Below, one piece after another: positions 1 to 8,214 of a stretch of DNA of 64,000 nt. Location of the stretch: assembly GCF_020742345.1 (NCBI RefSeq), contig NZ_DYXC01000061.1, positions 1 to 64,000 on the forward strand. The letters run 5' to 3'. The DNA is from Enteractinococcus helveticum (GTDB lineage: Bacteria; Actinomycetota; Actinomycetes; Actinomycetales; Micrococcaceae). Numbering within the stretch: the first letter of the stretch is position 1; each line of letters begins with the position of its first letter. Made by a program: the position numbers and the translations under genes. The notes under the pieces were generated by a model. It was not told the DNA's origin and did not search any database. It was given only the letters and a program-made list of their open reading frames with translations.

Positions 1-173
1 GCCAAAAGAGCGATAAGAATCCGGCCACTTCATCACCGTGTTTTGCGGTGTATTTCTAAAACGTTGATCACCTAGTGATGGGTGGTTCGTATTGCTGTGT
101 TAGATACGGCAATGGGCACCGTCTGTCCTGTGAACATCTTGGACTGATACTTAGAGGGTAAAGCAGGGTTAAA
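1..173. other. Intergenic edge, no gene seen
   Basis: No convincing coding frame, ribosome binding site or RNA gene was seen here. It lies beyond the 3' end of the cytochrome oxidase operon, and its right edge is the T-rich tail of that operon's terminator. The window cuts off whatever lies further left. Confidence 0.5.
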
Positions 174-213
174 AAGTGGAGGGTCCCAGTCCTAAGACTG
201 AGACCCTCCACTT
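174..213 (-). terminator. Rho-independent terminator after ctaF
   Basis: Perfect 12-bp outer arms (aagtggagggtc at 174-185 and its complement at 202-213) enclose a second 5-bp stem (cagtc/gactg) with a four-base loop; a single C/A mismatch separates the two stems. On the minus strand the hairpin is followed by a run of T (171-175 read as A on the plus strand). It sits 20 nt after the ctaF stop, so it ends the ctaC-ctaD-ctaF transcript. Confidence 0.85.
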
Positions 214-233
214 ATAGAGCTTGCCACTACACG

Positions 234-635
234 TTAATGTTTGTGCTGTCCCCGTGAGAATTCAAATACCCAACCGGTTACAAAGAATAGTCCGGCACCG
301 ATACCGATGATGAAAATCCACCAGTCGATAGCTACACCAAGTACTATAATTGCGGCTGCCGCGCCGAGGCCCAATGGCCACCAGCTCCAAGGGGCGAAAC
401 GGCCGTAAGTTCCGGAGTATTCTTCAATCTCTCCGTCGTCTTTATCGTCGACACCCGTTTTGTATTCTTTTTCAACCAAACGCAAGTAGTAAGCAATCAT
501 GTACTGCATACCAGCTAGAGCGAACAGGGCGGGAATACCGACCCATTCGGTTCCACGGGTCCAAATTGTGTACACGATGGCTACTGCTAGGAAGAACGTT
601 CCCAGAATTGCAAATAGCTGCTGGTTAATCTTCAC
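234..635 (-). CDS. ctaF: Cytochrome c oxidase subunit IV (actinobacterial type)
   Basis: Small membrane subunit (133 aa) of the aa3-type cytochrome c oxidase in the cytoplasmic membrane. Hydrophobic segments lie at about residues 8-50 and 88-124, separated by an acidic loop (residues 60-75, rich in Asp/Glu); this is the layout of the actinobacterial subunit IV family. The start is GTG at 635, three bases after the ctaD stop, with an AGG-rich stretch in the end of ctaD as ribosome binding site, so translation is probably coupled. It is the last gene of the cta cluster and is followed by a strong terminator. Identification rests on position and topology together with recognisable sequence. Confidence 0.88.
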   Translation of the reverse strand: MKINQQLFAILGTFFLAVAIVYTIWTRGTEWVGIPALFALAGMQYMIAYYLRLVEKEYKTGVDDKDDGEIEEYSGTYGRFAPWSWWPLGLGAAAAIIVLGVAIDWWIFIIGIGAGLFFVTGWVFEFSRGQHKH

Positions 636-638
636 TCG

Positions 639-2339
639 CTATGCACCTGCCTTAGTTGTCATATGTTCACGACGCTCTAAAGGAATCAGTTCTGGGTGGT
701 GAAGGTCGAGTGCAGGACGTTCGGAACGGATTCGTGGCAGTGCGTGGAAGTTATGACGTGGTGGAGGGCAAGAGGTTGCCCATTCTAGCGAACCTCCGAA
801 GCCCCATGGGTCATCAACAGTAATCTTCTTGCCGTAGCGCGCGGTGTAGTAGACGTTCCAGAGGAATGGAATCATCGAAGCACCCAGGAGCATAGACGAT
901 ACTGTCGAGAACTGGTTCATGAGGGTGAAGCCGTCTTCGACCATGTAGTCTGCGTAACGACGTGGCATGCCCATGACGCCCAGCCAGTGCTGAACCAGGA
1001 AGGTGCCGTGGAAACCAAGGAAGAGCATCCAGAACTGGATCTTGCCCCAGGTTTCGTTGAGCATCTTACCGGTGAACTTTGGCCACCAGAAGTAGAAGCC
1101 GGCGAACATTGCGAAGACCACGGTACCGAAGACTACGTAGTGGAAGTGTGCAACTACGAAGTAGGTGTCAGACACCTGGAAGTCAAGCGGTGGAGAGGCC
1201 AGGATGATACCGGTAAGACCACCGAATAGGAAAGTAACCATAAATCCGAGAGTCCACAGCATGGGGTTTTCGAAGGTAATAGACCCTCGCCACATGGTTC
1301 CAATCCAGTTGACGAACTTCACGCCGGTAGGTACGGCGATGAGCATCGTCATCAGGGAGAAGAATGGTAGTAGCACTGAGCCGGTGACATACATGTGGTG
1401 TGCCCACACCGTCATGGACAGTGCTGCGATGGCTGCGGTTGCGAAGACCAGGGATTTGTAACCAAAGATTGGTTTTCGCGAGAACACCGGAATGATTTCA
1501 GAAACGATACCAAAAAACGGTAGCGCAATAACGTAAACCTCAGGGTGTCCGAAGAACCAGAACAGGTGCTGCCACAGGATGGCGCCGCCGTTTTCCGGAT
1601 CGAAGATATGTCCGCCGAAACGACGATCTAGACCCAGCGCAAACAGTGCTGAAGCAAGTGGCGGGAAAGCCATCAGGATTAAGATACCGGTGATCAAGGT
1701 GTTCCAGGTGAAGATCGGCATACGCCACATCGTCATACCTGGTGCGCGCATCGAGATGATGGTCGTGATCAGGTTCACGCCACCAAGAATGGTTCCGAAA
1801 CCTTGCAGGCCAAGTCCAAAGACCCAGATGTCCCCACCAATACCTGGTGAATACGTTGCATTCGACAGCGGAGCATATCCAAACCAACCGAATGATGCTG
1901 CACCCTGTGGGGTGAGGAATCCTGCCGTAGCGATGAGTGATCCGAACAGGAAGAACCAGTATGCCAGGGCGTTCAGGCGTGGGAATGCCACATCTGGTGC
2001 ACCGATCTGAAGCGGCATAATGACGTTTGCGAAACCAATGAACAGTGGTGTCGCGAACATGAGTAGCATCAATGTGCCGTGCATAGTAAACAGCTGGTTG
2101 AACTGTTCTTTGGTCTGCAGGACCTGCATACCTGGTGAGAACAGTTCAGCACGGATAAGCAACGCCATAACGCCGGCGAGGCCAAAGAAAATGAATGAAG
2201 TCATCAGGTACAGGTACCCGATGGTCTTATGGTCGGTCGTGGTCAGCCAGTTGACGATAATGCGGCCTTTAGAGACCGGCACTACCTGAGGCCGCACACG
2301 TGACCGAGTGTCGTCTTGTGTGTATTCGTAAGTAGTCAT
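639..2339 (-). CDS. ctaD: Cytochrome c oxidase subunit I
   Basis: Catalytic subunit (566 aa) of the aa3-type terminal oxidase: reduces O2 to water and pumps protons. All metal ligands are visible: His87 (MHGTLM) and His400 for low-spin haem a, His398 for haem a3, His265 with Tyr269 (GHPEVY, the Cu-B ligand and cross-linked Tyr), and His314-His315 (AHHMYVTG) for Cu-B. D-channel residues Asp116 and Asn123 and the Glu267 gate are present, and Lys341 (TGVKFVNW) fits the K channel. About twelve hydrophobic segments follow one another to residue ~510. The C-terminal tail with ATSCPPPRHNF is typical of actinobacterial homologues. ATG start, 5 nt after the ctaC stop. Subunit III (ctaE) is not in this window; in actinobacteria it usually sits with qcrCAB. 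Confidence 0.98.
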   Translation of the reverse strand: MTTYEYTQDDTRSRVRPQVVPVSKGRIIVNWLTTTDHKTIGYLYLMTSFIFFGLAGVMALLIRAELFSPGMQVLQTKEQFNQLFTMHGTLMLLMFATPLFIGFANVIMPLQIGAPDVAFPRLNALAYWFFLFGSLIATAGFLTPQGAASFGWFGYAPLSNATYSPGIGGDIWVFGLGLQGFGTILGGVNLITTIISMRAPGMTMWRMPIFTWNTLITGILILMAFPPLASALFALGLDRRFGGHIFDPENGGAILWQHLFWFFGHPEVYVIALPFFGIVSEIIPVFSRKPIFGYKSLVFATAAIAALSMTVWAHHMYVTGSVLLPFFSLMTMLIAVPTGVKFVNWIGTMWRGSITFENPMLWTLGFMVTFLFGGLTGIILASPPLDFQVSDTYFVVAHFHYVVFGTVVFAMFAGFYFWWPKFTGKMLNETWGKIQFWMLFLGFHGTFLVQHWLGVMGMPRRYADYMVEDGFTLMNQFSTVSSMLLGASMIPFLWNVYYTARYGKKITVDDPWGFGGSLEWATSCPPPRHNFHALPRIRSERPALDLHHPELIPLERREHMTTKAGA

Positions 2340-2344
2340 TTACC

Positions 2345-3310
2345 TTACTCCTCGATCCGTTGTGGATCGCCCAGAGGTACCTCTTGATCGCGCTGACCAT
2401 CAGGGTTCTCGTTCGGGTTACGGTTCAATTCCGCACCCGACAGCCCCTCTGGAAGCTGGCGGATTTCATTGAGGAATTCGGCTTCTTCAACGATCTCAAC
2501 ATTGAAGAGCATTTCAGAGTGGAATTCACCGCAAAGTTCGGCGCATTTACCTTGGAAGTGTCCAGTCTCACCCGGAGTGAGATACATGCGGTTGGTCTGT
2601 CCGGGAACCATATCGAGTTTCTGCAGGAAGGCAGGAACCCAGAATGAGTGGATAACGTCGCGTGATTTTAACTGGAACTCAACTGGTACATCGACGGGAA
2701 GGTATAGGGTTGGAAGGGTATCTTCTACGCCTTCCTCACCAGTTAACTGAGCTTGAACACCGTACAGGTGGCGTTCTTCTTTCTGGCCATCAGGCGTGGT
2801 GTATTCGTAGTCGAAGTCCCAAGCCCACTGTTTACCATGCACAGTAACCACCAGTGGAGAGTCTTCTACCGGCGTGTTAACAGTACGTTCAACGCGATCC
2901 GTGAAACCCCACAGAGTGAGAACCAAAATAATTGGAATCACGGTGAACATGGTTTCCATGGGGACGTTATATGCGAGTTGACGTGGATAACCTTTGTCGC
3001 CTTTACGGCGACGGTAAGCCACGATGACCCAGAGCATCAATGCCCAGGTGATGACACCAATCACAAGTGCGGCTACCCATGTTCCAACCCAGAGGTTGGT
3101 GAGTATCTCGTTGTGGTTGGTTGTCTCGTTAGATCCGGGATACCAGCCTCGTTTTGCATGTTCTGAACACGCGGTCAAGAACAGCAAAGCCGTAGCGCCA
3201 ATGACTCCCCCCTTTAGGAGTCTCTTGCCGCGGCTGCCGGCTCGTTGTAGCAGTCTCACAGACGGCCCTTCCTCTTCTTTATCCAGTGCGAGTGTTTTGC
3301 CTTGTGTCAT
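2345..3310 (-). CDS. ctaC: Cytochrome c oxidase subunit II, lipoprotein
   Basis: Cu-A-bearing subunit (321 aa) that passes electrons from cytochrome c to subunit I. A basic N-terminus and hydrophobic stretch end in the lipobox LTAC, giving a lipidated Cys48. Two transmembrane helices (about 75-105 and 120-150) precede an extracytoplasmic cupredoxin domain. The Cu-A motif C-x3-C-x3-H-x2-M is intact (Cys256, Cys260, His264, Met267 in this numbering), as is the upstream His in DVIHSFW. I chose ATG at 3310 because a GAGAGTAGG purine stretch precedes it; an in-frame GTG at 3331 would add seven residues but has no ribosome binding site. It is the first gene of the ctaC-D-F cluster. Confidence 0.96.
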   Translation of the reverse strand: MTQGKTLALDKEEEGPSVRLLQRAGSRGKRLLKGGVIGATALLFLTACSEHAKRGWYPGSNETTNHNEILTNLWVGTWVAALVIGVITWALMLWVIVAYRRRKGDKGYPRQLAYNVPMETMFTVIPIILVLTLWGFTDRVERTVNTPVEDSPLVVTVHGKQWAWDFDYEYTTPDGQKEERHLYGVQAQLTGEEGVEDTLPTLYLPVDVPVEFQLKSRDVIHSFWVPAFLQKLDMVPGQTNRMYLTPGETGHFQGKCAELCGEFHSEMLFNVEIVEEAEFLNEIRQLPEGLSGAELNRNPNENPDGQRDQEVPLGDPQRIEE

Positions 3311-3407
3311 TAGCCTACTCTCACATCGCACTGAGAGTTATCCAGGCAAAACAACTTTTGCTGTGTCTAGCTTAGTGCTTTTTCTATCGGAAAGTTGGAC
3401 CATGACA

Positions 3408-3455
3408 GCAAAACGGCGAGTCAACGTACTATGTGACGTCAACCCGCCGTTTTGC
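3408..3455 (-). terminator. Hairpin terminator after erpA
   Basis: Perfect 11-bp arms, gcaaaacggcg at 3408-3418 and its complement at 3445-3455, with a further inner acgt/acgt pairing. The 3' arm on the minus strand ends in TTTTGC, giving the U-rich side. It lies 23 nt after the erpA stop and isolates erpA from the cta genes. Confidence 0.75.
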
Positions 3456-3477
3456 AGGAAATTACAGTTGAAGCATG

Positions 3478-3867
3478 TCAGTGGAACGAGTCTCCACAGG
3501 CGCACGAACCAGCGGCCTGAGGGTTGTCAATCGTGAAACCAACCTTAGTGATGGAGTCCTCAAAGTCAATAGAAGCCCCTGCCAAGTAAGGCACCGACAT
3601 CTTGTCAACGATGACTTCAACGCCGTCATAGCTGTTTACAGCGTCGCCATCAAGCACACGTTCGTCAAAGTACAGCTGGTAGATCAGACCAGAACATCCA
3701 CCCGGCTGTACAGCGATACGCAAGCGCAGATCCGGACGGCCTTCTTGTTCCAAGAGGTCGCGAACTTTGGCGGCAGCCACATCGGTCAGCACGATCTCGT
3801 GCGTTGGCAGTCCTTCAGCGGGAGCCGCTTGTGGCAGCTGGTCGGCAATATTATCTGTCTGGGACAT
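3478..3867 (-). CDS. erpA: A-type iron-sulfur cluster carrier (HesB/IscA/ErpA family)
   Basis: A 129-aa A-type carrier that holds and transfers Fe-S clusters to apoproteins in the cytosol. The three conserved cysteines are present: Cys58 (GGCSG) and the C-terminal C-x-C pair Cys122/Cys124 (GSCACGDSF). The frame is open upstream to 3912, but ATG at 3867 is preceded by a strong AGAGGAG at the right distance, so the extra 15 residues are unlikely. The gene precedes ctaC, as in many actinobacteria (Mycobacterium has the same neighbourhood), and has its own terminator. Symbol erpA versus iscA cannot be settled from sequence alone. Confidence 0.93.
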   Translation of the reverse strand: MSQTDNIADQLPQAAPAEGLPTHEIVLTDVAAAKVRDLLEQEGRPDLRLRIAVQPGGCSGLIYQLYFDERVLDGDAVNSYDGVEVIVDKMSVPYLAGASIDFEDSITKVGFTIDNPQAAGSCACGDSFH

Positions 3868-3930
3868 CGTGTACTCCTCTGAGAATGTGGCACATGCGGT
3901 CAAATGATGCAACGTTATTGCCCGTTGTCT

Positions 3931-5361
3931 TTATTCCACATGGTCTAGGGCCATTCTGGCAAGCAATAGTATCTCTGCTTCAATCGCATGGCGTAATACA
4001 GACAAGTCTAATGATTCATTCGGCGAGTGTGCTTTCGTGTCTGGATCTTCTATGCCAGTCAATAAAATGCTTGCATTTGGAAATGCTTTGACCAGATCAG
4101 CCACGAACGGGATGGAACCACCCATGCCAGTCTCGATAGCCTCAGTCCCCCAGGCCTCAGTCAGGGCCTGCTTCATCATGACACTGGCTCGTGACGTTGC
4201 ATCAACAACAAATGGCTTGCCTTGTTCACCTGGATACACGGACACGGTTGCACCAAAAGCTGCAGTGTTGTGAACATGAGCAGTAAGGCTATCCATAGCA
4301 TGCTGTGGATCCATGCCTGGTCCAAGACGCATGGAGAATTTCGCACGAGCTGTATGAACGATAGTGTTCGAAGACTCAGCTATTGAAGTGGTGTCAATGC
4401 CGATGATATTTAGCGCCGATTTGTTCCATAGTCGGTCAGCAAGACCACCGGTGCCAGCCAGTTCTAATCCTTGAACTGCCCCAATTTGTTGCCGATATTC
4501 CTCTTCGTTATAAACCACTTCGGCCCAACGCGTCTGGTCTAACCCAGGTATGGCCACGTCGCCGTCAGCGGTGTGGAGATTGGCAATAATTCGCGCCAAT
4601 GTGGTGTTGGCATCAAGCACTGGTCCCCCGAATAGCCCGGAATGTACAGGATGCTCCGTAACGGTAACTTCTATGACGCCGTCGACCAATCCGCGTAGCG
4701 AGGTCGTCAATGCGGGAATCTCGACCGACCAATTCGCGGAATCAGCAACGATGATGGTGTCGGCGGCAAGAAGTTGTTGATGCCGCTGCAAGAACTGAGC
4801 GAAAAACGGAGAGCCAACTTCTTCCTCACCTTCGATGAATACGGTCAGACCCAAACCGTGGTTGTCACCCAGTAAGTCCTGCAGGGCTCGAATAGCGGCG
4901 TGGTGGACGACGATGCCGGCTTTGTCGTCTGCGGTGCCTCGACCATACAGCCGACCAGATTTTTCGGTGGCCACCCAGGGATCCGTGTCCCAGGCATCAC
5001 GGTCTCCGACGGGTTGCACGTCGTGGTGTGCATATAACAGGACGGTTGGCTTGTCAGCATGGGCAGGCGTACGGGCGATAACGGCCGGTCCGGATTGCTC
5101 GCCGTCGATATTTGTTTCGGTAAGTTGGTGTACTTGTTCGAAACCGAGGTCATTGAATAGTTCCGCCACGGCTGCTGCCGACGATTCCAATGGTGCTCTG
5201 TCGTAGCCATCAAAGGCTAGGGAACGGTGAGCCACCAGTTGGCTGAGGTCGGTGACGATGTCCGAAAAGTGCTGATCGACCCAGCTTTTGACTGCTGAGA
5301 CGAATTCTTGACTCTGCGGATTGGGGGTATTGGCAGCTGATAGAGATGCGTTCATGGTCAT
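3931..5361 (-). CDS. M20-family metallodipeptidase
   Basis: Zinc-dependent M20 peptidase (476 aa), probably a cytosolic dipeptidase. The metal ligands follow family order: His in AHHDVQP, bridging Asp in GRGTADDKAG, the general base/ligand Glu pair in EGEEEVGSP, Asp in VADSANW, and the last His in KAHSPNESL near the C-terminus. A dimerisation domain (about residues 190-330) is inserted between the two halves. The frame is open 54 codons further upstream, but that part overlaps the divergent DUF3043 gene and does not resemble the family; ATG at 5361 (or 5355, two codons on) gives the usual N-terminus. Both starts lack a clear ribosome binding site. Substrate specificity is unknown. Confidence 0.9.
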   Translation of the reverse strand: MTMNASLSAANTPNPQSQEFVSAVKSWVDQHFSDIVTDLSQLVAHRSLAFDGYDRAPLESSAAAVAELFNDLGFEQVHQLTETNIDGEQSGPAVIARTPAHADKPTVLLYAHHDVQPVGDRDAWDTDPWVATEKSGRLYGRGTADDKAGIVVHHAAIRALQDLLGDNHGLGLTVFIEGEEEVGSPFFAQFLQRHQQLLAADTIIVADSANWSVEIPALTTSLRGLVDGVIEVTVTEHPVHSGLFGGPVLDANTTLARIIANLHTADGDVAIPGLDQTRWAEVVYNEEEYRQQIGAVQGLELAGTGGLADRLWNKSALNIIGIDTTSIAESSNTIVHTARAKFSMRLGPGMDPQHAMDSLTAHVHNTAAFGATVSVYPGEQGKPFVVDATSRASVMMKQALTEAWGTEAIETGMGGSIPFVADLVKAFPNASILLTGIEDPDTKAHSPNESLDLSVLRHAIEAEILLLARMALDHVE

Positions 5362-5374
5362 TAGCGTAGTCGGG

Positions 5375-5402
5375 ATGACAGTGCCATTGGAACACTTAGA
5401 AT
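5375..5402 (+). promoter_or_regulatory. Promoter of the DUF3043 gene
   Basis: ATGACA at 5375-5380 (five of six matches to TTGACA), a 16-bp spacer and TAGAAT at 5397-5402. It points rightwards and would give a leader of roughly 37 nt before ATG at 5446. The same segment must also hold the leftward promoter of the dipeptidase; TATTCT read on the minus strand overlaps this -10 box. Confidence 0.55.
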
Positions 5403-5445
5403 AGAGGCAACACATTCGTCCATGCTGAACAACAGAAGAGAAGAA

Positions 5446-5994
5446 ATGACCGAAGAAGACCGGGGCACTGCAAAGTCTCAATCCGAAGGCAAGGGACGCC
5501 CCACACCAAAACGGCGCGACCAAGAGGCCGCGAATCGTCGTCCGTTAATCTCCGATAACCGTAAGGTAGCTCGCCAGCAACATCGCCAGGCTGTTGCCGA
5601 AGAACGTGCCAGAATGCGCCGTGCCTTGGATACGGGCGAAGAGAAATATTTGCCGCCACGCGATAAGGGCCCGCAGCGTCGGTTTGCACGTGATTACGTG
5701 GATGCGCGCTGGGGTCTGGGTGAATGGCTGATTATTGGTGTGCTGGTCTTTTTGGCATTGAGCTTTGTGCCAACTCCGACCATGCAGATGGCATCGACCA
5801 TCGGCATGCTGGCCTTCGTGTTTTTGGTGATCTTTGAGGGTTTCTGGGTCGGTCACCAGGTGAAAAAGCGTTTGGAAGCAAAATTCGGCGAAATGGAACC
5901 GGGCACCCGGTGGTACGCTGCGATGCGATCCACCCAGATGCGTCGGATGCGTCTACCGAAGCCACAGGTCAAACGCGGCCAGTTTCCCGGTTAA
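5446..5994 (+). CDS. DUF3043 membrane protein
   Basis: 182-aa protein of the actinobacterial DUF3043 family; function unknown. The first ~95 residues are hydrophilic and very basic (rich in Arg/Lys, with PKRRDQEAANRRP and a KVARQQHRQAVAEERARMRRAL stretch), followed by two hydrophobic helices at about 97-113 and 118-138, then a basic tail. This suggests a two-pass membrane protein with cytosolic ends. ATG at 5446 is preceded by GAAGAGAAG; an ATG eight codons upstream (5422) has no ribosome binding site. The stop codon overlaps the stop of convergent pyrD. The neighbourhood erpA-dipeptidase-DUF3043-pyrD is usual for Micrococcales. Confidence 0.88.
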   Translation: MTEEDRGTAKSQSEGKGRPTPKRRDQEAANRRPLISDNRKVARQQHRQAVAEERARMRRALDTGEEKYLPPRDKGPQRRFARDYVDARWGLGEWLIIGVLVFLALSFVPTPTMQMASTIGMLAFVFLVIFEGFWVGHQVKKRLEAKFGEMEPGTRWYAAMRSTQMRRMRLPKPQVKRGQFPG

Positions 5995-7088
5995 CGGTTT
6001 TCTAGTGCCGCGTTGATGCGCCCGACCCACAGTGGCCCTTCGTACAGGAAGGCGGTATAGCCTTGAACCAGGGTTGCACCGGCTTCGAGGCGATCGATGA
6101 CATCCTGTCCCGTAGTGACACCACCCACGGAAATGATGCTTGCTGAAGTGCCATGCTTGGCCAACAGATCAAGGACTTCCATGGACCGGGCGGCGAGTGG
6201 CGCACCGGATACTCCCCCGGCGCCCAGCGCTTCTACTTCAGCTGGGTCGGCGGTCAAATCGTTGCGAGAAATCGTGGTGTTGGTGGCAATGATGCCATCC
6301 AAGCCAAGTTCTGACACCATATCTGCGACGGCAATAACGTCGTCGTCGACCAAATCGGGGGCGATTTTAACGGCGAGTGGGACATGACGACCGGTCACCG
6401 CATCTGCGGTTTTTGACACGGCAGCCAACAGTGGTGCTAATGACTCAATAGCTTGTAGCTGTCGCAACCCCGGAGTATTTGGGCTTGAGACATTCACGAC
6501 CAGGTAGTCGGCATGACGTGCGAGCAGCTGGGTGGACACAAGATAATCGTCAATGGCGTCTTCCAGCTCCACGACTTTCGACTTGCCGATATTCACGCCT
6601 AGGATCGGACGGAACTGGCCAAATCGGCGCGTCAATATCTTGCGGGTTGTCGCCAACCGAGGTGCTATACGCTGGGCGCCATGATTGTTGAAGCCCATGC
6701 GGTTGATCAAGGCGCGATCCTCGGGTAGTCGGAAAAGTCTCGGCTGAGGGTTACCGGGCTGTTCTTGTCCGGTGATCGTGCCGACTTCAATGTGTCCGAA
6801 GCCTAGATCTGCCAGGGCGCTTGTACCAATGCCGGCTTTGTCGAAGCCCGCAGCGAGGCCAAAAGGTGATGGGAAGGTCAAGCCCATGGCTTGTGTCCGA
6901 AGGCTTTGCTTGGGGCTAAGCGCGGCGCGAAGCACTTTAGAGGCACCGGTTTTTTCTGCGACACGAATCGCACGGAAACCTAGCTCGTGTGCACGCTCGG
7001 CATCCATATCTGCAAAAACCGCATTAAAAAGGTGTGGGTAAAGCTTTGGAGATTGGCCGGCAAGGCGTGTAGCAAGTAGGTTGGTCAT
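5991..7088 (-). CDS. pyrD: Dihydroorotate dehydrogenase (quinone), class 2
   Basis: Membrane-associated flavoenzyme (365 aa) that oxidises dihydroorotate to orotate and passes electrons to quinone, the fourth step of UMP synthesis. It has the class 2 N-terminal helical extension (residues 1-45, with LFNAVFADMDAERAH), the FMN barrel, the catalytic serine in NVSSPNTPGLR and the FMN/substrate motif VKIAPDL, and the C-terminal phosphate-binding SVGGV. ATG start at 7088. It is separated from the main pyr cluster at 40957-49652. The gene overlaps the end of the convergent DUF3043 gene by 4 nt through the palindrome TTAA. Confidence 0.96.
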   Translation of the reverse strand: MTNLLATRLAGQSPKLYPHLFNAVFADMDAERAHELGFRAIRVAEKTGASKVLRAALSPKQSLRTQAMGLTFPSPFGLAAGFDKAGIGTSALADLGFGHIEVGTITGQEQPGNPQPRLFRLPEDRALINRMGFNNHGAQRIAPRLATTRKILTRRFGQFRPILGVNIGKSKVVELEDAIDDYLVSTQLLARHADYLVVNVSSPNTPGLRQLQAIESLAPLLAAVSKTADAVTGRHVPLAVKIAPDLVDDDVIAVADMVSELGLDGIIATNTTISRNDLTADPAEVEALGAGGVSGAPLAARSMEVLDLLAKHGTSASIISVGGVTTGQDVIDRLEAGATLVQGYTAFLYEGPLWVGRINAALENR

Positions 7089-7161
7089 AGCTTGTAGTCA
7101 ACCATATGGATCAATACCTTGTGCAACTGTGCACCGGGTTTGTCATGTTTGGGAGCCGCCA

Positions 7162-8214
7162 ATGCACTACGGATTACTTGAGGATACACCCCCGGGCCAG
7201 TGGTTGCCTGACGTCTTAGAAGGGTTCTCGCGTCAAAGCATCCCTGTTCATGAGGAATCAGATCGCCCTGTGACCGCAACTCTGGTTCGTCATGACGATG
7301 TCGAGGGACTGCCGCTGCTTTACATTCACGGCTGGTCGGACTATTTTTACAACACCGAACTGGCCGACGCCGCAGCTCGCCACGGTCATCAGCTGTATGC
7401 CTTGGATCTTAGAAAATACGGGCGGTCATTGCGACCCAGGCAACAGCCTGGCTATATTGACCATTTAGCCGAATATGACCAGGAAATTAACGCGGCTTTG
7501 GATTTGATTGCCCACGAGCATCCGGGCGAGCAGCCAGCCATGATCGCGCATTCAACCGGTGGGTTGATTGCAGCACTGTGGGCGAATCGGTATCCCGGGC
7601 GCCTTCGAACCTTAGTGCTCAATGCCCCGTGGTTGACCCTCCAAGGCAATACCTGGTTGCGCGGATTTGCCAATACGGTGGCTGACCCTGTGTGGCGCAG
7701 TATGCCCGAGCGCAAGCTGTTATTGCCCAAGGTCGATTTTTTCTACCGGACGATATCGTCCAATGAGCACGGCGAATGGGTGTTACACCCATTATGGCGC
7801 CCCCGGTATTCCTTCGATATTCATGGCGGCTGGCTGTCAGCAATCCTTGAGGGTCATTCCAAAGTTCGCGCAGGACTAGCCATTGACGTCCCCGTCTTGG
7901 TTCTGGTGTCCACGAAGACCCATTTTGGCGCCAAATATTCTTTCAAGATGCAAACGGCCGACAGCGTCCTGGATGTTGAGGCTACTGCCAAGCGTGCAAC
8001 GCATTTGGGCAATACGGTGATGATCCATAAAATTCCGGATGCCATTCACGATGTTTACGCCTCGGCGCGTCCGGTACGTGACCACGCCTTTGCTACTACG
8101 TTTGAGTGGTTAAATTATTTCACCGGGAACCAGATGGAGCGTCAATCGCTCCCCCGTAACGACGGTCTCGGGAGGCGTACGTCTCAACCGCATCCCACAG
8201 GGTTTTCCGATTAA
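7162..8214 (+). CDS. Alpha/beta hydrolase, lysophospholipase-like serine hydrolase
   Basis: 350-aa alpha/beta-hydrolase of the serine aminopeptidase/monoacylglycerol lipase type; physiological substrate unknown. Visible elements are the oxyanion-hole strand LLYIHGWSDY (about 53-62), the nucleophile elbow A-H-S131-T-G (an AxSxG variant), a strand VLVLVSTKTHFG where the acidic residue is expected, and the C-terminal catalytic His in PDAIHDVYAS. No signal peptide. ATG at 7162 follows GGGAG with 6-nt spacing; the 27 codons upstream overlap the pyrD promoter region and are not used. The last 95 nt run antisense into the 3' end of uppS, so the C-terminal ~31 residues (polar, Arg/Ser-rich) are probably dispensable for the fold. 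Confidence 0.82.
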   Translation: MHYGLLEDTPPGQWLPDVLEGFSRQSIPVHEESDRPVTATLVRHDDVEGLPLLYIHGWSDYFYNTELADAAARHGHQLYALDLRKYGRSLRPRQQPGYIDHLAEYDQEINAALDLIAHEHPGEQPAMIAHSTGGLIAALWANRYPGRLRTLVLNAPWLTLQGNTWLRGFANTVADPVWRSMPERKLLLPKVDFFYRTISSNEHGEWVLHPLWRPRYSFDIHGGWLSAILEGHSKVRAGLAIDVPVLVLVSTKTHFGAKYSFKMQTADSVLDVEATAKRATHLGNTVMIHKIPDAIHDVYASARPVRDHAFATTFEWLNYFTGNQMERQSLPRNDGLGRRTSQPHPTGFSD

